A stretch of 9,270 nucleotides of DNA from JAFAHD01 sp035654355 (GTDB taxonomy: Bacteria > Vulcanimicrobiota > Vulcanimicrobiia > Eremiobacterales > Eremiobacteraceae). This document shows, one piece after another, positions 1-6,015 of this stretch (within the stretch, counting starts at the first letter, position 1; each line of letters begins with the position of its first letter). The DNA is taken from contig DASRXC010000095.1 of NCBI GenBank assembly GCA_035654355.1, positions 1 through 9,270 on the forward strand, given 5' to 3'. The notes beneath the pieces are model-generated. The model made no database searches. It was not told the DNA's origin and was given only the letters and a program-made list of their open reading frames with translations. The position numbers and the translations under genes were made by a program.

Positions 1-1567
1 GCGCGACGCCTTGGCGCTGCCAATTCTTCATCTGCTCGCACGCGGCACGCACCGCCCATGCGCCGATCGGTACGATCAAGCCCGCGTCTTCGGCGATGGA
101 CGTGAATTCGTCCGGCAAACGCAGACCCAGTGTAGGATGCCGCCAGCGCAGCAACGCCTCGGCGCCGACGATCTCGCCGGTCCGCAGCGACGCGATCGGC
201 TGATAATGGAGCAAAAACTCCTCGCGCCGCAGCGCATTTCGCAGCTCGTTCTCGAGTGAGAGCCGGCGCACCGCGACCGCATGCATCTCGGGTGCGAAGA
301 ACTGGAAGTTGTTGCCGCCGCGCTCTTTAGCCTGATACATCGCGGTATCGGCGTTGCGCAGCAGCGTCTCGACGTCGTGGCCATCGGCCGGATACATGCT
401 GATGCCGATGCTCGCGGTCGTGAACAGCTCGTGGCCGGACACGACATAGGAACGGCTGGTCTCGTTGACGATCTTCTGTGCGATCTTCATCGCCGCTTGC
501 GAATTGGGCAGATCGGTCAGCACGATGATGAACTCGTCACCCGACAGACGCGCGACGCAGTCGACGGCGCGCACGCTGCGCTTGAGCCGTCCGGCGACCG
601 CCTTGAGGAGCGCGTCACCGATCGAGTGGCCGAGCGTGTCGTTGACGTTCTTGAAACGATCGAGGTCGAGGAACAGCACCGCGGTCGGACGCTTGTGGCG
701 GTCCGAGTAGGCGATCGCCTGGTTCGTGCGATCGGCCAGTAGCGTGCGGTTGGGCAGTTCGGTGAGCGAGTCGTAGTGCGCGTGACGCGCGAGCTGCTGC
801 TCAGCCTCCTTGCGCTCGGTGATGTCGATCATCGTGCCGACGCTGCGGATCGGTTGGCCCTTGCGGTCGAAGAAGAAATCGCCGCGCTCCTGCACCCAAC
901 GGATCGTGCTGTCGCGGCGAACAATCCGGTGATCGATGTTGAAGGGCTTGCGCAAGCGCTTTGAGTCTTCCGTTGCGCGCCGCACTCCGGCTGCGTCGTC
1001 CGGGTGATCGAACTGCGCGAACGGGACCGGTTTGTCGACGCCTTCAGTCAAGCCATAGATGCGGTAGATCTCTTCGGACCAGCGTACCTCGTTAGTCGTG
1101 AAATCCATCGACCAACTGCCCAGATGTGCGATCTGCTGCGCTTCGGCAAGGGTCGCTCGACTTTGCTTGAGCGCTTCCTCTGCCGCGTGACGGTCGGTGA
1201 CGTCGCGGAAACTCCAAACGCGTCCGACGGGCGTGCCTTCCACGAATTGCGGTATGGAGTAGCGCTCGAAGACGCGGCCGTCGAGCAAGTACAACACATC
1301 GAAACTCTCCGCGTGCGGGTCGGCGTAGAGCTCGCGGACTTTGCTCAGGAATGCGTCTGGGTTCTTGAGCTGGCGCAACGCGATCGCGATCGCGCGATCG
1401 TCGTCACCACCTTCGAGCACCGTATCGGGAAGGCGCCACATGCTCGCGAAGCGCTTGTTGTAGCGCGCGATCTTGCCGGATCGGTCGACGACGAGAATGC
1501 CGTCGGCTGTCGCCTCAAGCGTGGCGAGCAGCATCGACCGTTCCGCGGCCAACGATGTGGAGGACAA
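1..1567 (-). CDS. PAS-PAS-GGDEF-EAL cyclic-di-GMP signalling protein (C-terminus cut by window edge)
   Basis: The frame is open without a stop from 1567 to the left edge, giving 522 visible residues. Two PAS-type sensor modules come first: about residues 12-120 (ADGILVVD, then YNKRF) and about 146-250 (IAHLGSW, then RWSEEIYRIYGL). A GGDEF diguanylate cyclase domain starts near residue 262 (YDSLTELPNR), with FLDLDRFKNVND and the active-site variant SGDEF at 342-346. RAVD sits five residues before it, matching the RxxD product-inhibition site. An EAL phosphodiesterase domain follows (LLHYQP, then EALLRW from residue 470) and is truncated. The family makes and/or degrades c-di-GMP; which activity dominates cannot be judged without the rest of EAL. 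No membrane segment is visible, so it is probably cytoplasmic. I chose TTG at 1567 because a good ribosome binding site lies ten bases upstream and an in-frame stop just beyond it. ATG at 1534 is the alternative. Confidence 0.93.
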   Translation of the reverse strand, partial: MSSTSLAAERSMLLATLEATADGILVVDRSGKIARYNKRFASMWRLPDTVLEGGDDDRAIAIALRQLKNPDAFLSKVRELYADPHAESFDVLYLLDGRVFERYSIPQFVEGTPVGRVWSFRDVTDRHAAEEALKQSRATLAEAQQIAHLGSWSMDFTTNEVRWSEEIYRIYGLTEGVDKPVPFAQFDHPDDAAGVRRATEDSKRLRKPFNIDHRIVRRDSTIRWVQERGDFFFDRKGQPIRSVGTMIDITERKEAEQQLARHAHYDSLTELPNRTLLADRTNQAIAYSDRHKRPTAVLFLDLDRFKNVNDTLGHSIGDALLKAVAGRLKRSVRAVDCVARLSGDEFIIVLTDLPNSQAAMKIAQKIVNETSRSYVVSGHELFTTASIGISMYPADGHDVETLLRNADTAMYQAKERGGNNFQFFAPEMHAVAVRRLSLENELRNALRREEFLLHYQPIASLRTGEIVGAEALLRWRHPTLGLRLPDEFTSIAEDAGLIVPIGAWAVRAACEQMKNWQRQGVA

Positions 1568-1577
1568 CGGCGCCTCG

Positions 1578-1585
1578 CTCCCTTC
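1578..1585 (-). promoter_or_regulatory. Ribosome binding site supporting a TTG start
   Basis: GAAGGGAG on the minus strand lies ten bases before TTG at 1567. An in-frame TAG lies a little further upstream, so the gene cannot begin much earlier. The next candidate, ATG at 1534, has only a weak purine stretch ahead of it. This decides the start in favour of TTG, with moderate certainty. Confidence 0.55.
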
Positions 1586-1729
1586 TATATCGAACTATCG
1601 TCTATTCGCGAGATGGAACGTGGCCCTTGCGAAGCCTGATGCCGGCACGTTTCGGGTGTAAGCGCCATCACAGGCAGGGCGCGCCCGGTTGGCGTGATAA
1701 TCCGCATGGCAAAATGCCCGTCGCGGAAC

Positions 1730-1753
1730 GGAGCGGTCGCTTGGACCGGCTCC
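1730..1753 (+). other. Hairpin in the leader of the DUF1003 gene
   Basis: GGAGCGGTC and GACCGGCTCC pair as nine base pairs with one bulged G around a five-base loop, about 50 bases before the start codon at 1806. No T-run follows, so it is not an intrinsic terminator. It may be a leader structure or chance in GC-rich DNA. It lies in the 238-base divergent gap 1568-1805, where I found no convincing promoter on either strand. Confidence 0.3.
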
Positions 1754-1805
1754 GCCAGGTCGTGCCCGGCCTGGGTGGCGGGCTGTTCGACTCGAGGAGT
1801 GCGCG

Positions 1806-2276
1806 ATGAAGTCGGATGCGGTCGCCCTGACGGCAGTGGACGTCACCAACCACCCGCTGGTTCACGACGTCAATGAAGAGCACAACAACAGCCTTTCGAT
1901 GACGGAGAAGATCTGCAAGAGGATCGCCGACGCGACCGGGGCGCCGCTCGCTCTCGGCCTGGCGATCGCGCTGCAGGTGGTATGGATCGCCGTCGGGGTG
2001 TGGACCAAATGGGATCCATTCCCGTTTGTCTTCTTGCTCACGTGCTCCAACGTACTCCAGCTGATCTTGATCTTCGTACTGGCGGTTGGTCAACGTCAGT
2101 CATCCGCGCACGCCGAGCTGCGCGCGGAACACGACCACGATTCGATATCGCGCCTGCTCTATCACCAAGAAGTACAGGAGCAGCTGCTGCTTGCGATCGC
2201 CTCGAAGACCGAAGCGGACGTCGAGAGAATGAAGTCGATGGTCAGCGAGCTGTCGACCGAAGACAGTTGTCCTTAG
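1806..2276 (+). CDS. DUF1003 family two-helix membrane protein
   Basis: This 156-residue protein has a soluble start, two predicted membrane helices (about residues 47-66, LGLAIALQVVWIAVGVW, and 72-95, ending in LILIFVLAVGQ) joined by the short turn TKWDPFPF, and a charged helical C-terminal tail. The W-DPFPF turn, the long second helix ending in GQ, and the following histidine/glutamate-rich helix are typical of DUF1003 proteins, a widespread family of unknown function. GGAG at 1796-1799, six bases before ATG, supports the start. It is alone on the plus strand, divergent from the c-di-GMP protein and convergent with the small membrane protein ending at 2307. I cannot assign a biochemical role. 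Confidence 0.85.
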   Translation: MKSDAVALTAVDVTNHPLVHDVNEEHNNSLSMTEKICKRIADATGAPLALGLAIALQVVWIAVGVWTKWDPFPFVFLLTCSNVLQLILIFVLAVGQRQSSAHAELRAEHDHDSISRLLYHQEVQEQLLLAIASKTEADVERMKSMVSELSTEDSCP

Positions 2277-2306
2277 GACCCAGATGTGGCGCCGTGAGGC
2301 GAGGGC

Positions 2307-2597
2307 TCAACGTCGCGCGACGATCGGAAAGACGATGCCGGCGACGCCCATCACGATCAAGAATGCGCCCCAGAGCCTGACCCAACGGGGATCGAGCAAG
2401 CCCCACAGCTTGAGCCACCGTCGTTGGAAGGCGCTCTGACTGCTCTCTCGATCGAGGACTCGTACGATGTAGACGGGCTTGGCGGCTAGAAAGGCGCCCC
2501 ACGCAGACACCAAAAGCGCAGATATAAAGGAAAGCCACATCGGATACGCTGCGCTTTGCGCGAGAGTGAGGACGCCGAGCACGCGCGCTCTGTCCAA
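2307..2597 (-). CDS. Small predicted membrane protein, unknown function
   Basis: This 96-codon frame begins with TTG only 11 bases after the end of tRNA-Thr. It encodes two hydrophobic stretches (about residues 20-37, WLSFISALLVSAWGAFLA, and 75-93, LWGAFLIVMGVAGIVFP) separated by a basic, tryptophan-rich loop. Such a two-helix hairpin with ordered charges is unlikely to be a chance frame. The start is uncertain: neither TTG at 2597 nor ATG at 2540 (which would give 77 residues) has a clear ribosome binding site. I do not recognise a family. Its closeness to the tRNA suggests expression by read-through from the tRNA transcript. It converges with the DUF1003 gene with a 30-base gap and no obvious terminator. 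Confidence 0.45.
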   Translation of the reverse strand: MDRARVLGVLTLAQSAAYPMWLSFISALLVSAWGAFLAAKPVYIVRVLDRESSQSAFQRRWLKLWGLLDPRWVRLWGAFLIVMGVAGIVFPIVARR

Positions 2598-2608
2598 TCT
2601 GAAGAATT

Positions 2609-2681
2609 AGCCGACGGTCAGGCTCGAACTGACGACCTGCGGTTTACGAAACCGCTGCTCTACCGGCTGAGCTACGTCGGC
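2609..2681 (-). tRNA. tRNA-Thr (anticodon CGU)
   Basis: Full cloverleaf on the minus strand: acceptor GCCGACG pairs with CGTCGGC; the D arm includes AGCTCAGCCGGTAGAGCA; the anticodon stem GCGGT/ACCGC closes the loop TTCGTAA with anticodon CGT (reads ACG, threonine); the T arm GTCAG/CTGAC closes TTCGAGC. The discriminator base is U and CCA is not encoded, so CCA must be added after transcription. The gene lies about 95 bases downstream of a near-consensus promoter, but an intrinsic terminator (2735-2762) sits between them. Expression may therefore depend on read-through. Confidence 0.95.
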
Positions 2682-2734
2682 ACCGGCGAAGGGACCCACT
2701 TTTCTTGTTCACCCTCGGACGTGCCTGCGGCTAC

Positions 2735-2762
2735 AAAAAGAAAAGAACCACCAGGGTGGTTC
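2735..2762 (-). terminator. Intrinsic terminator between the promoter and tRNA-Thr
   Basis: On the minus strand GAACCACC pairs with GGTGGTTC (eight pairs on paper, seven with a realistic four-base loop), followed directly by TTTTCTTTTT. This is a textbook rho-independent terminator acting in the direction of tRNA-Thr. It ends about 53 bases before the tRNA and begins about 15 bases after the predicted transcription start. Most of the hairpin's 5' arm is also the end of the 22-base inverted repeat, so its formation could be blocked by pairing with the upstream copy. Confidence 0.8.
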
Positions 2763-2778
2763 GGAAGCAGGCCCGTCA
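2757..2778 (+). repeat. Left arm of a 22-bp inverted repeat
   Basis: The sequence from TGGTTCGGAAGCAGG to CCGTCA recurs in reverse orientation at 2934-2955 with 21 of 22 positions identical. On the minus strand this arm forms the first bases of the transcript expected from the promoter at 2784-2812 and most of the 5' half of the terminator hairpin. The single difference becomes a G-U pair when the two RNA copies are paired. Confidence 0.85.
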
Positions 2779-2783
2779 TGCGT

Positions 2784-2812
2784 ATTATAGCGAGTTAGTC
2801 GAAACATTGCAA
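2784..2812 (-). promoter_or_regulatory. Near-consensus sigma-70 type promoter
   Basis: On the minus strand TTGCAA (2812-2807), a 17-base spacer, and TATAAT (2789-2784) form a strong promoter. Transcription should start near G2777, almost exactly at the edge of the inverted repeat. Reading leftward, the first elements are the repeat arm, the terminator at 2762-2735, and then tRNA-Thr. This is the best-looking promoter in the window. Confidence 0.75.
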
Positions 2813-2898
2813 CTGTGACGGCATCGCGCTACGTCGCACTGGCTTGAACTGGAACGGCGTCAGATCCGCGCCGCCGCTCCATCCGCTTTCACGGAAGC

Positions 2899-2966
2899 TG
2901 GAGGCGACGGGAATCGAACCCGTAAGCGCGGTTTGACGGACCTGCTTCCGAACCATCGGCGACCCC
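2899..2966 (-). ncRNA. tRNA-like element resembling the tRNA-like domain of tmRNA
   Basis: A 68-nt minus-strand segment ends in a perfect T arm (2923-2907: ACGGG/CCCGT closing TTCGATT), then CGCCTCC and a discriminator A. Its 5' end GGGGTCG pairs with CGCCTCC in six of seven positions, including G3-U70, the identity pair recognised by alanyl-tRNA synthetase in tRNA-Ala and tmRNA. The fifth position is a U-C mismatch. The 3' sequence resembles tmRNA 3' ends. The middle is not tRNA-like: a D-like hairpin CCGA/TCGG with the loop TGGT, and a weak arm (AAGC/GCTT, then GGT/ACC) without U33. CCA is not encoded. It is far too short for a full tmRNA. It could be a real small alanylated RNA, a decayed tmRNA/tRNA copy, or a remnant of an attachment site. 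It begins 54 bases after the dnaB stop codon. Confidence 0.4.
2934..2955 (-). repeat. Right arm of the 22-bp inverted repeat, inside the tRNA-like element
   Basis: Read on the minus strand, this arm matches plus-strand 2757-2778 at 21 of 22 positions. It covers nucleotides 12-33 of the tRNA-like element, from its D-like loop into its anticodon-like region. The 155 bases between the arms contain the promoter and the 3' half of the tRNA-like element. Confidence 0.85.
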
Positions 2967-3020
2967 AACCGACGTCTAACATCACGCGTTCCGGAATGCT
3001 TGTAACGCCGCGGGCGGGCG

Positions 3021-4370
3021 TTAGTACTCGGAGTGCTCGAGGTCGACGTCGGAGAAGGACGTGAACTTCTTATCGAAACGAAGTATCACGGTTCCGGTCG
3101 GCCCGTTGCGCTGCTTGGCGATGATCACTTCAGCGAGGTTTTCGTTTTCGGGAGTCGGTGGATTGTAATACTCATCGCGGTAGATGAATGAGACGACATC
3201 AGCCTCTTGCTCGATGCCGCCCGACTCGCGCAGATCTGAAAGTAGCGGCCGTTTGTCGTTGCGCATCTCCGGCGCCCGATTGAGCTGAGCGAGCGCGAGC
3301 ACCGGCACCTTTAGCTCCTTGGCAAGCGTCTTCAAACCGCGGCAGATGTCATCGATGATCTCGACGCGGTTGACCGCTTTTGTGTTGCTCGACTGCAGCA
3401 GCTGCAGGTAGTCGACGATGATCAGATCCAGCCCGTATTTCGCGTGCAGACGGCGCCCGCGCGAACGGACCTCGCTCACGCGAAGGGCAGCCGAATCGTC
3501 GATATGGATCGCCAGATCGGCAAGCTCGCCCATCGCGGCCGAGATTTTGCCCCAGTCATCATCCTTTATATTGCCCGTGCGCAGGCGTTGCGCGTCGATG
3601 CGCGACTCAGCCGCCAGCAGTCGCTGGATGAGCTGGTTGCTGCTCATCTCCAACGAGAAAACGGCAACGCTTCGGCCGGCTTGCTTGGCGGCATGGACCG
3701 CAATGTTGAGAGCGAGTGAGGTCTTGCCCATCGACGGACGCGCGGCCACGATGACGAGCTCACCTGGCTGGAACCCCGCAGTGAACTGGTCCAGCGATTT
3801 GAAACCAGACGGCACGCCCGTGATCTGACCTTGCTGATGGTACAGCTTGTTGATTTGCTCGAACGCCGGCTTGAGCAGATCTTTGACTTGCGTGAAGCCG
3901 CCGTGCTGGCGATGACCGATCTGGAAGATCATTTGCTCGCACTGGTCGAGCGTTTCTTCGACGTTGTCGGTGGGCTCAAAACCCGCCATCGAGATGCGCC
4001 CGCCCGCGGTGATAAGCGCGCGCAGGATCGCTTTTTCGGAGACGACCTTGGCGTAGTATTCGGCCGACGCGGTCGTCGGCACGGCATTGAGCAGTTGCGT
4101 CAAGAAATCGAGCCCGCCGACGTCCTCGAGCAAGCGACGGCGGCGCAATTCTTCCGCGACGGAGATCTTGTCGACGGGCTCGCCGCGCTCGTAGAGCGCA
4201 GAGATGATCTCAAACAGCGTCGCGTGATGCGGTGCGTAGAAGTCCTCGCGTCGCACGATCTCGGAGACGACTGGCACGAGTTCGCGATCAACCATTAACG
4301 CGCCGAGCACAGCTTGCTCTGCGTCGAGATTCTGCGGTGGGATGCGATCGATCGGGGATGCCAGCGCCAT
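3021..4370 (-). CDS. dnaB: Replicative DNA helicase DnaB
   Basis: This 449-residue protein has the usual DnaB length and layout: an N-terminal primase-interaction domain (about residues 12-115), a linker, and a RecA-type ATPase domain (about 185-449). The Walker A motif ARPSMGKTS is at 210-218, EMS with the catalytic glutamate at 241, and Walker B LIIVD at 316-320. Further marks are the DnaB signature LRESGGIEQEADVV (380-393) and KQRNGPTG (419-426), which contains the arginine finger region. It forms the hexameric ring that unwinds DNA at the replication fork. No intein is present. It follows rplI after 181 bases. The ATG at 4370 has no obvious ribosome binding site, but the protein start (AxPIDRIPPQNLDAEQAVLG) fits the family. 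Confidence 0.98.
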   Translation of the reverse strand: MALASPIDRIPPQNLDAEQAVLGALMVDRELVPVVSEIVRREDFYAPHHATLFEIISALYERGEPVDKISVAEELRRRRLLEDVGGLDFLTQLLNAVPTTASAEYYAKVVSEKAILRALITAGGRISMAGFEPTDNVEETLDQCEQMIFQIGHRQHGGFTQVKDLLKPAFEQINKLYHQQGQITGVPSGFKSLDQFTAGFQPGELVIVAARPSMGKTSLALNIAVHAAKQAGRSVAVFSLEMSSNQLIQRLLAAESRIDAQRLRTGNIKDDDWGKISAAMGELADLAIHIDDSAALRVSEVRSRGRRLHAKYGLDLIIVDYLQLLQSSNTKAVNRVEIIDDICRGLKTLAKELKVPVLALAQLNRAPEMRNDKRPLLSDLRESGGIEQEADVVSFIYRDEYYNPPTPENENLAEVIIAKQRNGPTGTVILRFDKKFTSFSDVDLEHSEY

Positions 4371-4396
4371 GATGCTACATTACATCACACCGCGGC

Positions 4397-4420
4397 CGCG
4401 CGCATCAAGACCCGCGCGCG
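4397..4420 (-). other. dnaB: GC-rich hairpin in the dnaB leader
   Basis: CGCGCGC pairs with GCGCGCG over seven base pairs around a ten-base loop, centred about 38 bases before the dnaB start codon. It has no T-run. It may affect translation or message stability, or be chance in GC-rich DNA. Confidence 0.3.
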
Positions 4421-4502
4421 AATTATTCTGTGGAGAGCGGTGGAGAGAAACTGAGGATGCTGTGTATTGTGTTCGGCAACGCGAGCAACCACAATATGTT
4501 GA

Positions 4503-4523
4503 CGCCGGCCCGACAGACCGGCG
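4503..4523 (-). other. Hairpin after rplI, possible weak terminator or processing site
   Basis: CGCCGG and CCGGCG form a six-pair stem with a nine-base loop 28 bases after the rplI stop. TCAACATATTG follows instead of a T-run, so it is a poor terminator. Together with the hairpin at 4397-4420 it occupies the 181-base rplI-dnaB gap, where I saw no convincing promoter. Confidence 0.3.
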
Positions 4524-4551
4524 CAACTTCAGAGCCCGACTGCGACTCTTC

Positions 4552-4998
4552 TCACTCAGCGACGACGCGAACCGTGAGTTTCGCGTTCACGCCTGGGACG
4601 AGCTTCGCGGTGACCTCGTGATCGCCGGCGGTCTTGATCGGTTCGTCGAGCTCGATCTTGTGACGGTCTAGTTCGACACCGAGCGACGACTGCAGCGCCT
4701 CGGCGATCTGCACGTTGGTCACGGCGCCGAACAGCTTGCCGCTCTCACCGGCCTTCGCCGCGATGACGATCGGTTTGCCCTCGACGCGCTCTGCCAGCGC
4801 CTTCGCCTCAGCCAGCGCAACTGCGGCCTTCTTCGCGGTGGCGGCCCGCTGTTGTTCTGCTTGCGCGAGATTGCCCGGAGTCGCCTCGACCGCGATGCCG
4901 CGTGGCAGCAGGAAGTTGCGGCCATATCCGTCCGCGACGTCGTGAATCTCGCCGGCGCTACCGAGCTTTTTGTAGTCTTGTTTGAGAATGACTTTCAC
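4552..4998 (-). CDS. rplI: Large ribosomal subunit protein bL9
   Basis: This 148-residue protein has the standard bL9 length. The N-terminal rRNA-binding domain carries MKVILKQDYKKLG and the loop DGYGRNFLLPRGIA. A long central helix rich in alanine and lysine (about residues 42-75) leads to the C-terminal domain with KLFGAVTNVQIAEAL. The protein binds 23S rRNA at the base of the L1 stalk and helps maintain the reading frame. The start codon is GTG at 4998. Its GGAG ribosome binding site overlaps the last codons of rpsR, whose stop lies only four bases upstream, so the two genes are probably translationally coupled. Confidence 0.97.
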   Translation of the reverse strand: MKVILKQDYKKLGSAGEIHDVADGYGRNFLLPRGIAVEATPGNLAQAEQQRAATAKKAAVALAEAKALAERVEGKPIVIAAKAGESGKLFGAVTNVQIAEALQSSLGVELDRHKIELDEPIKTAGDHEVTAKLVPGVNAKLTVRVVAE

Positions 4999-5002
4999 AG
5001 CG

Positions 5003-5260
5003 TCACTCCGCCGCGAACGAGAGCAGCCCGATGACGCGCGCGCGCTTGATAGATGTCGTCAATGCGCGCTGATGCTTCGCGCAGGTGCCGGAGATCCGGC
5101 GCGGCACGATCTTGCCGCGTTCGGAGACGAACTTGCGCAGCTTGAGCGTGTCTTTGTAATCGATCGCGTCAATCTTATCGACGCAGAACTGACAGACCTT
5201 ACGTTTGGGCTTGCGCTCGACGCCGTTCTTCTTCTTCGGCTTCTTCATTCGAGGCGGCAT
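5003..5260 (-). CDS. rpsR: Small ribosomal subunit protein bS18, zinc-binding form
   Basis: This 85-residue protein matches bS18 in length and core: IDYKDTLKLRKFVSERGKI, RRISGTCAKHQRAL and IKRARVIGLL. It binds the 16S rRNA platform as a heterodimer with S6. It keeps CQFC near residue 23 and CAKH near residue 60, the four ligands of the zinc-containing C+ form; many bacteria, including E. coli, have lost them. Its ATG directly follows the TAA of ssb with no gap, and AGAGG lies about ten bases before it. A second in-frame ATG at 5248 has no ribosome binding site, so the first is preferred. Confidence 0.97.
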   Translation of the reverse strand: MPPRMKKPKKKNGVERKPKRKVCQFCVDKIDAIDYKDTLKLRKFVSERGKIVPRRISGTCAKHQRALTTSIKRARVIGLLSFAAE

Positions 5261-5692
5261 TTAGAATGGGACCTCTTCTTCGGATTCGGCGTCGTACTTG
5301 TATTCGGGAAGATCGGACGACGTCGAAGCTGCGGGTCGCTCGGGGGCGCCGCCGCCCATGCCCGGACGAGAGTCGAGCATTTGGAAATCGTCGGCGACTA
5401 CTTCGACGGCGGTGCGACGGTTGTTCTCTTTGTCGGTGTACTCGCGGATCTGGCAGCGTCCTGAGATGAGCACGAGCCGCCCTTTCTGCAGGAACTCGGC
5501 GGCGCGCTCGGCGCGCTGGCGCCAGATGCTCACGCCGAAGAAATCTGTCTGCTTCTCGCCGCCGTCACGGCCGCGCGGGCGGTCGACGGCGATGCGGAAA
5601 GATGCGACGGGAATGCCGCCTTGCGTTTGGCGCAGCTCGGGATCGGCGACGAGCCGTCCTACGAGTACGATGTGGTTATAAGTACCGGCCAT
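5261..5692 (-). CDS. ssb: Single-stranded DNA-binding protein SSB
   Basis: This 143-residue protein has an N-terminal OB fold (about residues 1-110), starting YNHIVLVGRLVADPELR and including VASFRIAVDRP, FFGVSIW, KGRLVLISGR and VEVVADDFQML. A flexible glycine/proline/serine linker follows, then the acidic tip ESEEEVPF, which matches the conserved DDDIPF-type tail that recruits replication and repair partners. It coats single-stranded DNA during replication, recombination and repair. GGAGG nine bases before ATG marks the start. Its place between rpsF and rpsR is the common arrangement in bacteria that lack priB at this site. Confidence 0.97.
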   Translation of the reverse strand: MAGTYNHIVLVGRLVADPELRQTQGGIPVASFRIAVDRPRGRDGGEKQTDFFGVSIWRQRAERAAEFLQKGRLVLISGRCQIREYTDKENNRRTAVEVVADDFQMLDSRPGMGGGAPERPAASTSSDLPEYKYDAESEEEVPF

Positions 5693-5709
5693 TATGAAAA
5701 CCCTCCGTT

Positions 5710-5991
5710 CTAATCTCGTATCAGAAGGGCGCGCAGCACGTCGTCGTGGAGACGCAGTTGCCGGATCGCTTCCTTAGCGCAGTCCGACGGGCCGTCGAAC
5801 TTCATGCAGATGTAATGGCCTTCGCGCTGTTTCTTGATTTCATAGGCGAGCCGCTTTTTGCCCATCGGCTCGATGGTGATTTCACCGCCGCCGTTGTGCT
5901 TGACGACGTCGGAGAAATGCGAAGAGACATCGGTGACCTGCTGGTCCTCGAGTGCAGGGCGAAGGATATACGTGATCTCGTAAAGCGACAC
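5710..5991 (-). CDS. rpsF: Small ribosomal subunit protein bS6
   Basis: This 93-residue protein has the typical bS6 length and features: YEITYILRPAL at the start, MGKKRLAYEIKKQREGHYICMKFDG in the middle, and the end LRLHDDVLRALLIR. It pairs with S18 on the 30S platform. The start is GTG at 5991. AGGGAGG (6011-6005) lies thirteen bases upstream, longer than usual, but no closer in-frame start exists. It is the first gene after the promoter at 6111-6140, with a leader of about 113 bases. The S6-S18 complex represses its own operon by binding the leader in several bacteria, which may apply here. Confidence 0.97.
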   Translation of the reverse strand: MSLYEITYILRPALEDQQVTDVSSHFSDVVKHNGGGEITIEPMGKKRLAYEIKKQREGHYICMKFDGPSDCAKEAIRQLRLHDDVLRALLIRD

Positions 5992-6015
5992 CGTGCGTGC
6001 GCTGCCTCCCTATGG

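Noticed and set aside
281..742. Plus-strand open frame opposite the GGDEF domain
   Set aside because: The minus frame encodes clear GGDEF and EAL motifs over the same bases. The plus frame shows no recognisable domain and is explained by GC-rich codon bias.
1695..1701. TGATAAT as the -10 box for the DUF1003 gene
   Set aside because: No reasonable -35 box lies 16-18 bases upstream, so it is not reported as a promoter.
2757..2955. Small transposon-like (MITE) element bounded by 22-bp inverted repeats
   Set aside because: No target-site duplication is visible outside the arms, no second copy exists in the window, and the left arm doubles as a terminator arm and transcript start. It remains a minor alternative that a genome-wide copy count would settle.
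2899..2966. Normal tRNA-Asp (GTC in the central loop) or selenocysteine tRNA
   Set aside because: The putative loop has C instead of U33 and a stem of only three pairs. For tRNA-Sec, the length and the long variable arm are missing and no GGAGGCG partner lies upstream.
2680..3020. Full-length or circularly permuted tmRNA gene
   Set aside because: The acceptor halves are in normal order only 68 bases apart, no tag-like reading frame ending in Ala-Ala-stop is visible, and no GGGG half follows the CGCCTCCA segment as permutation would require.
4371..4551. Separate promoter for dnaB
   Set aside because: Candidates such as TTGTGG-17-CACAAT on the minus strand match the consensus poorly. Read-through from rplI cannot be excluded.
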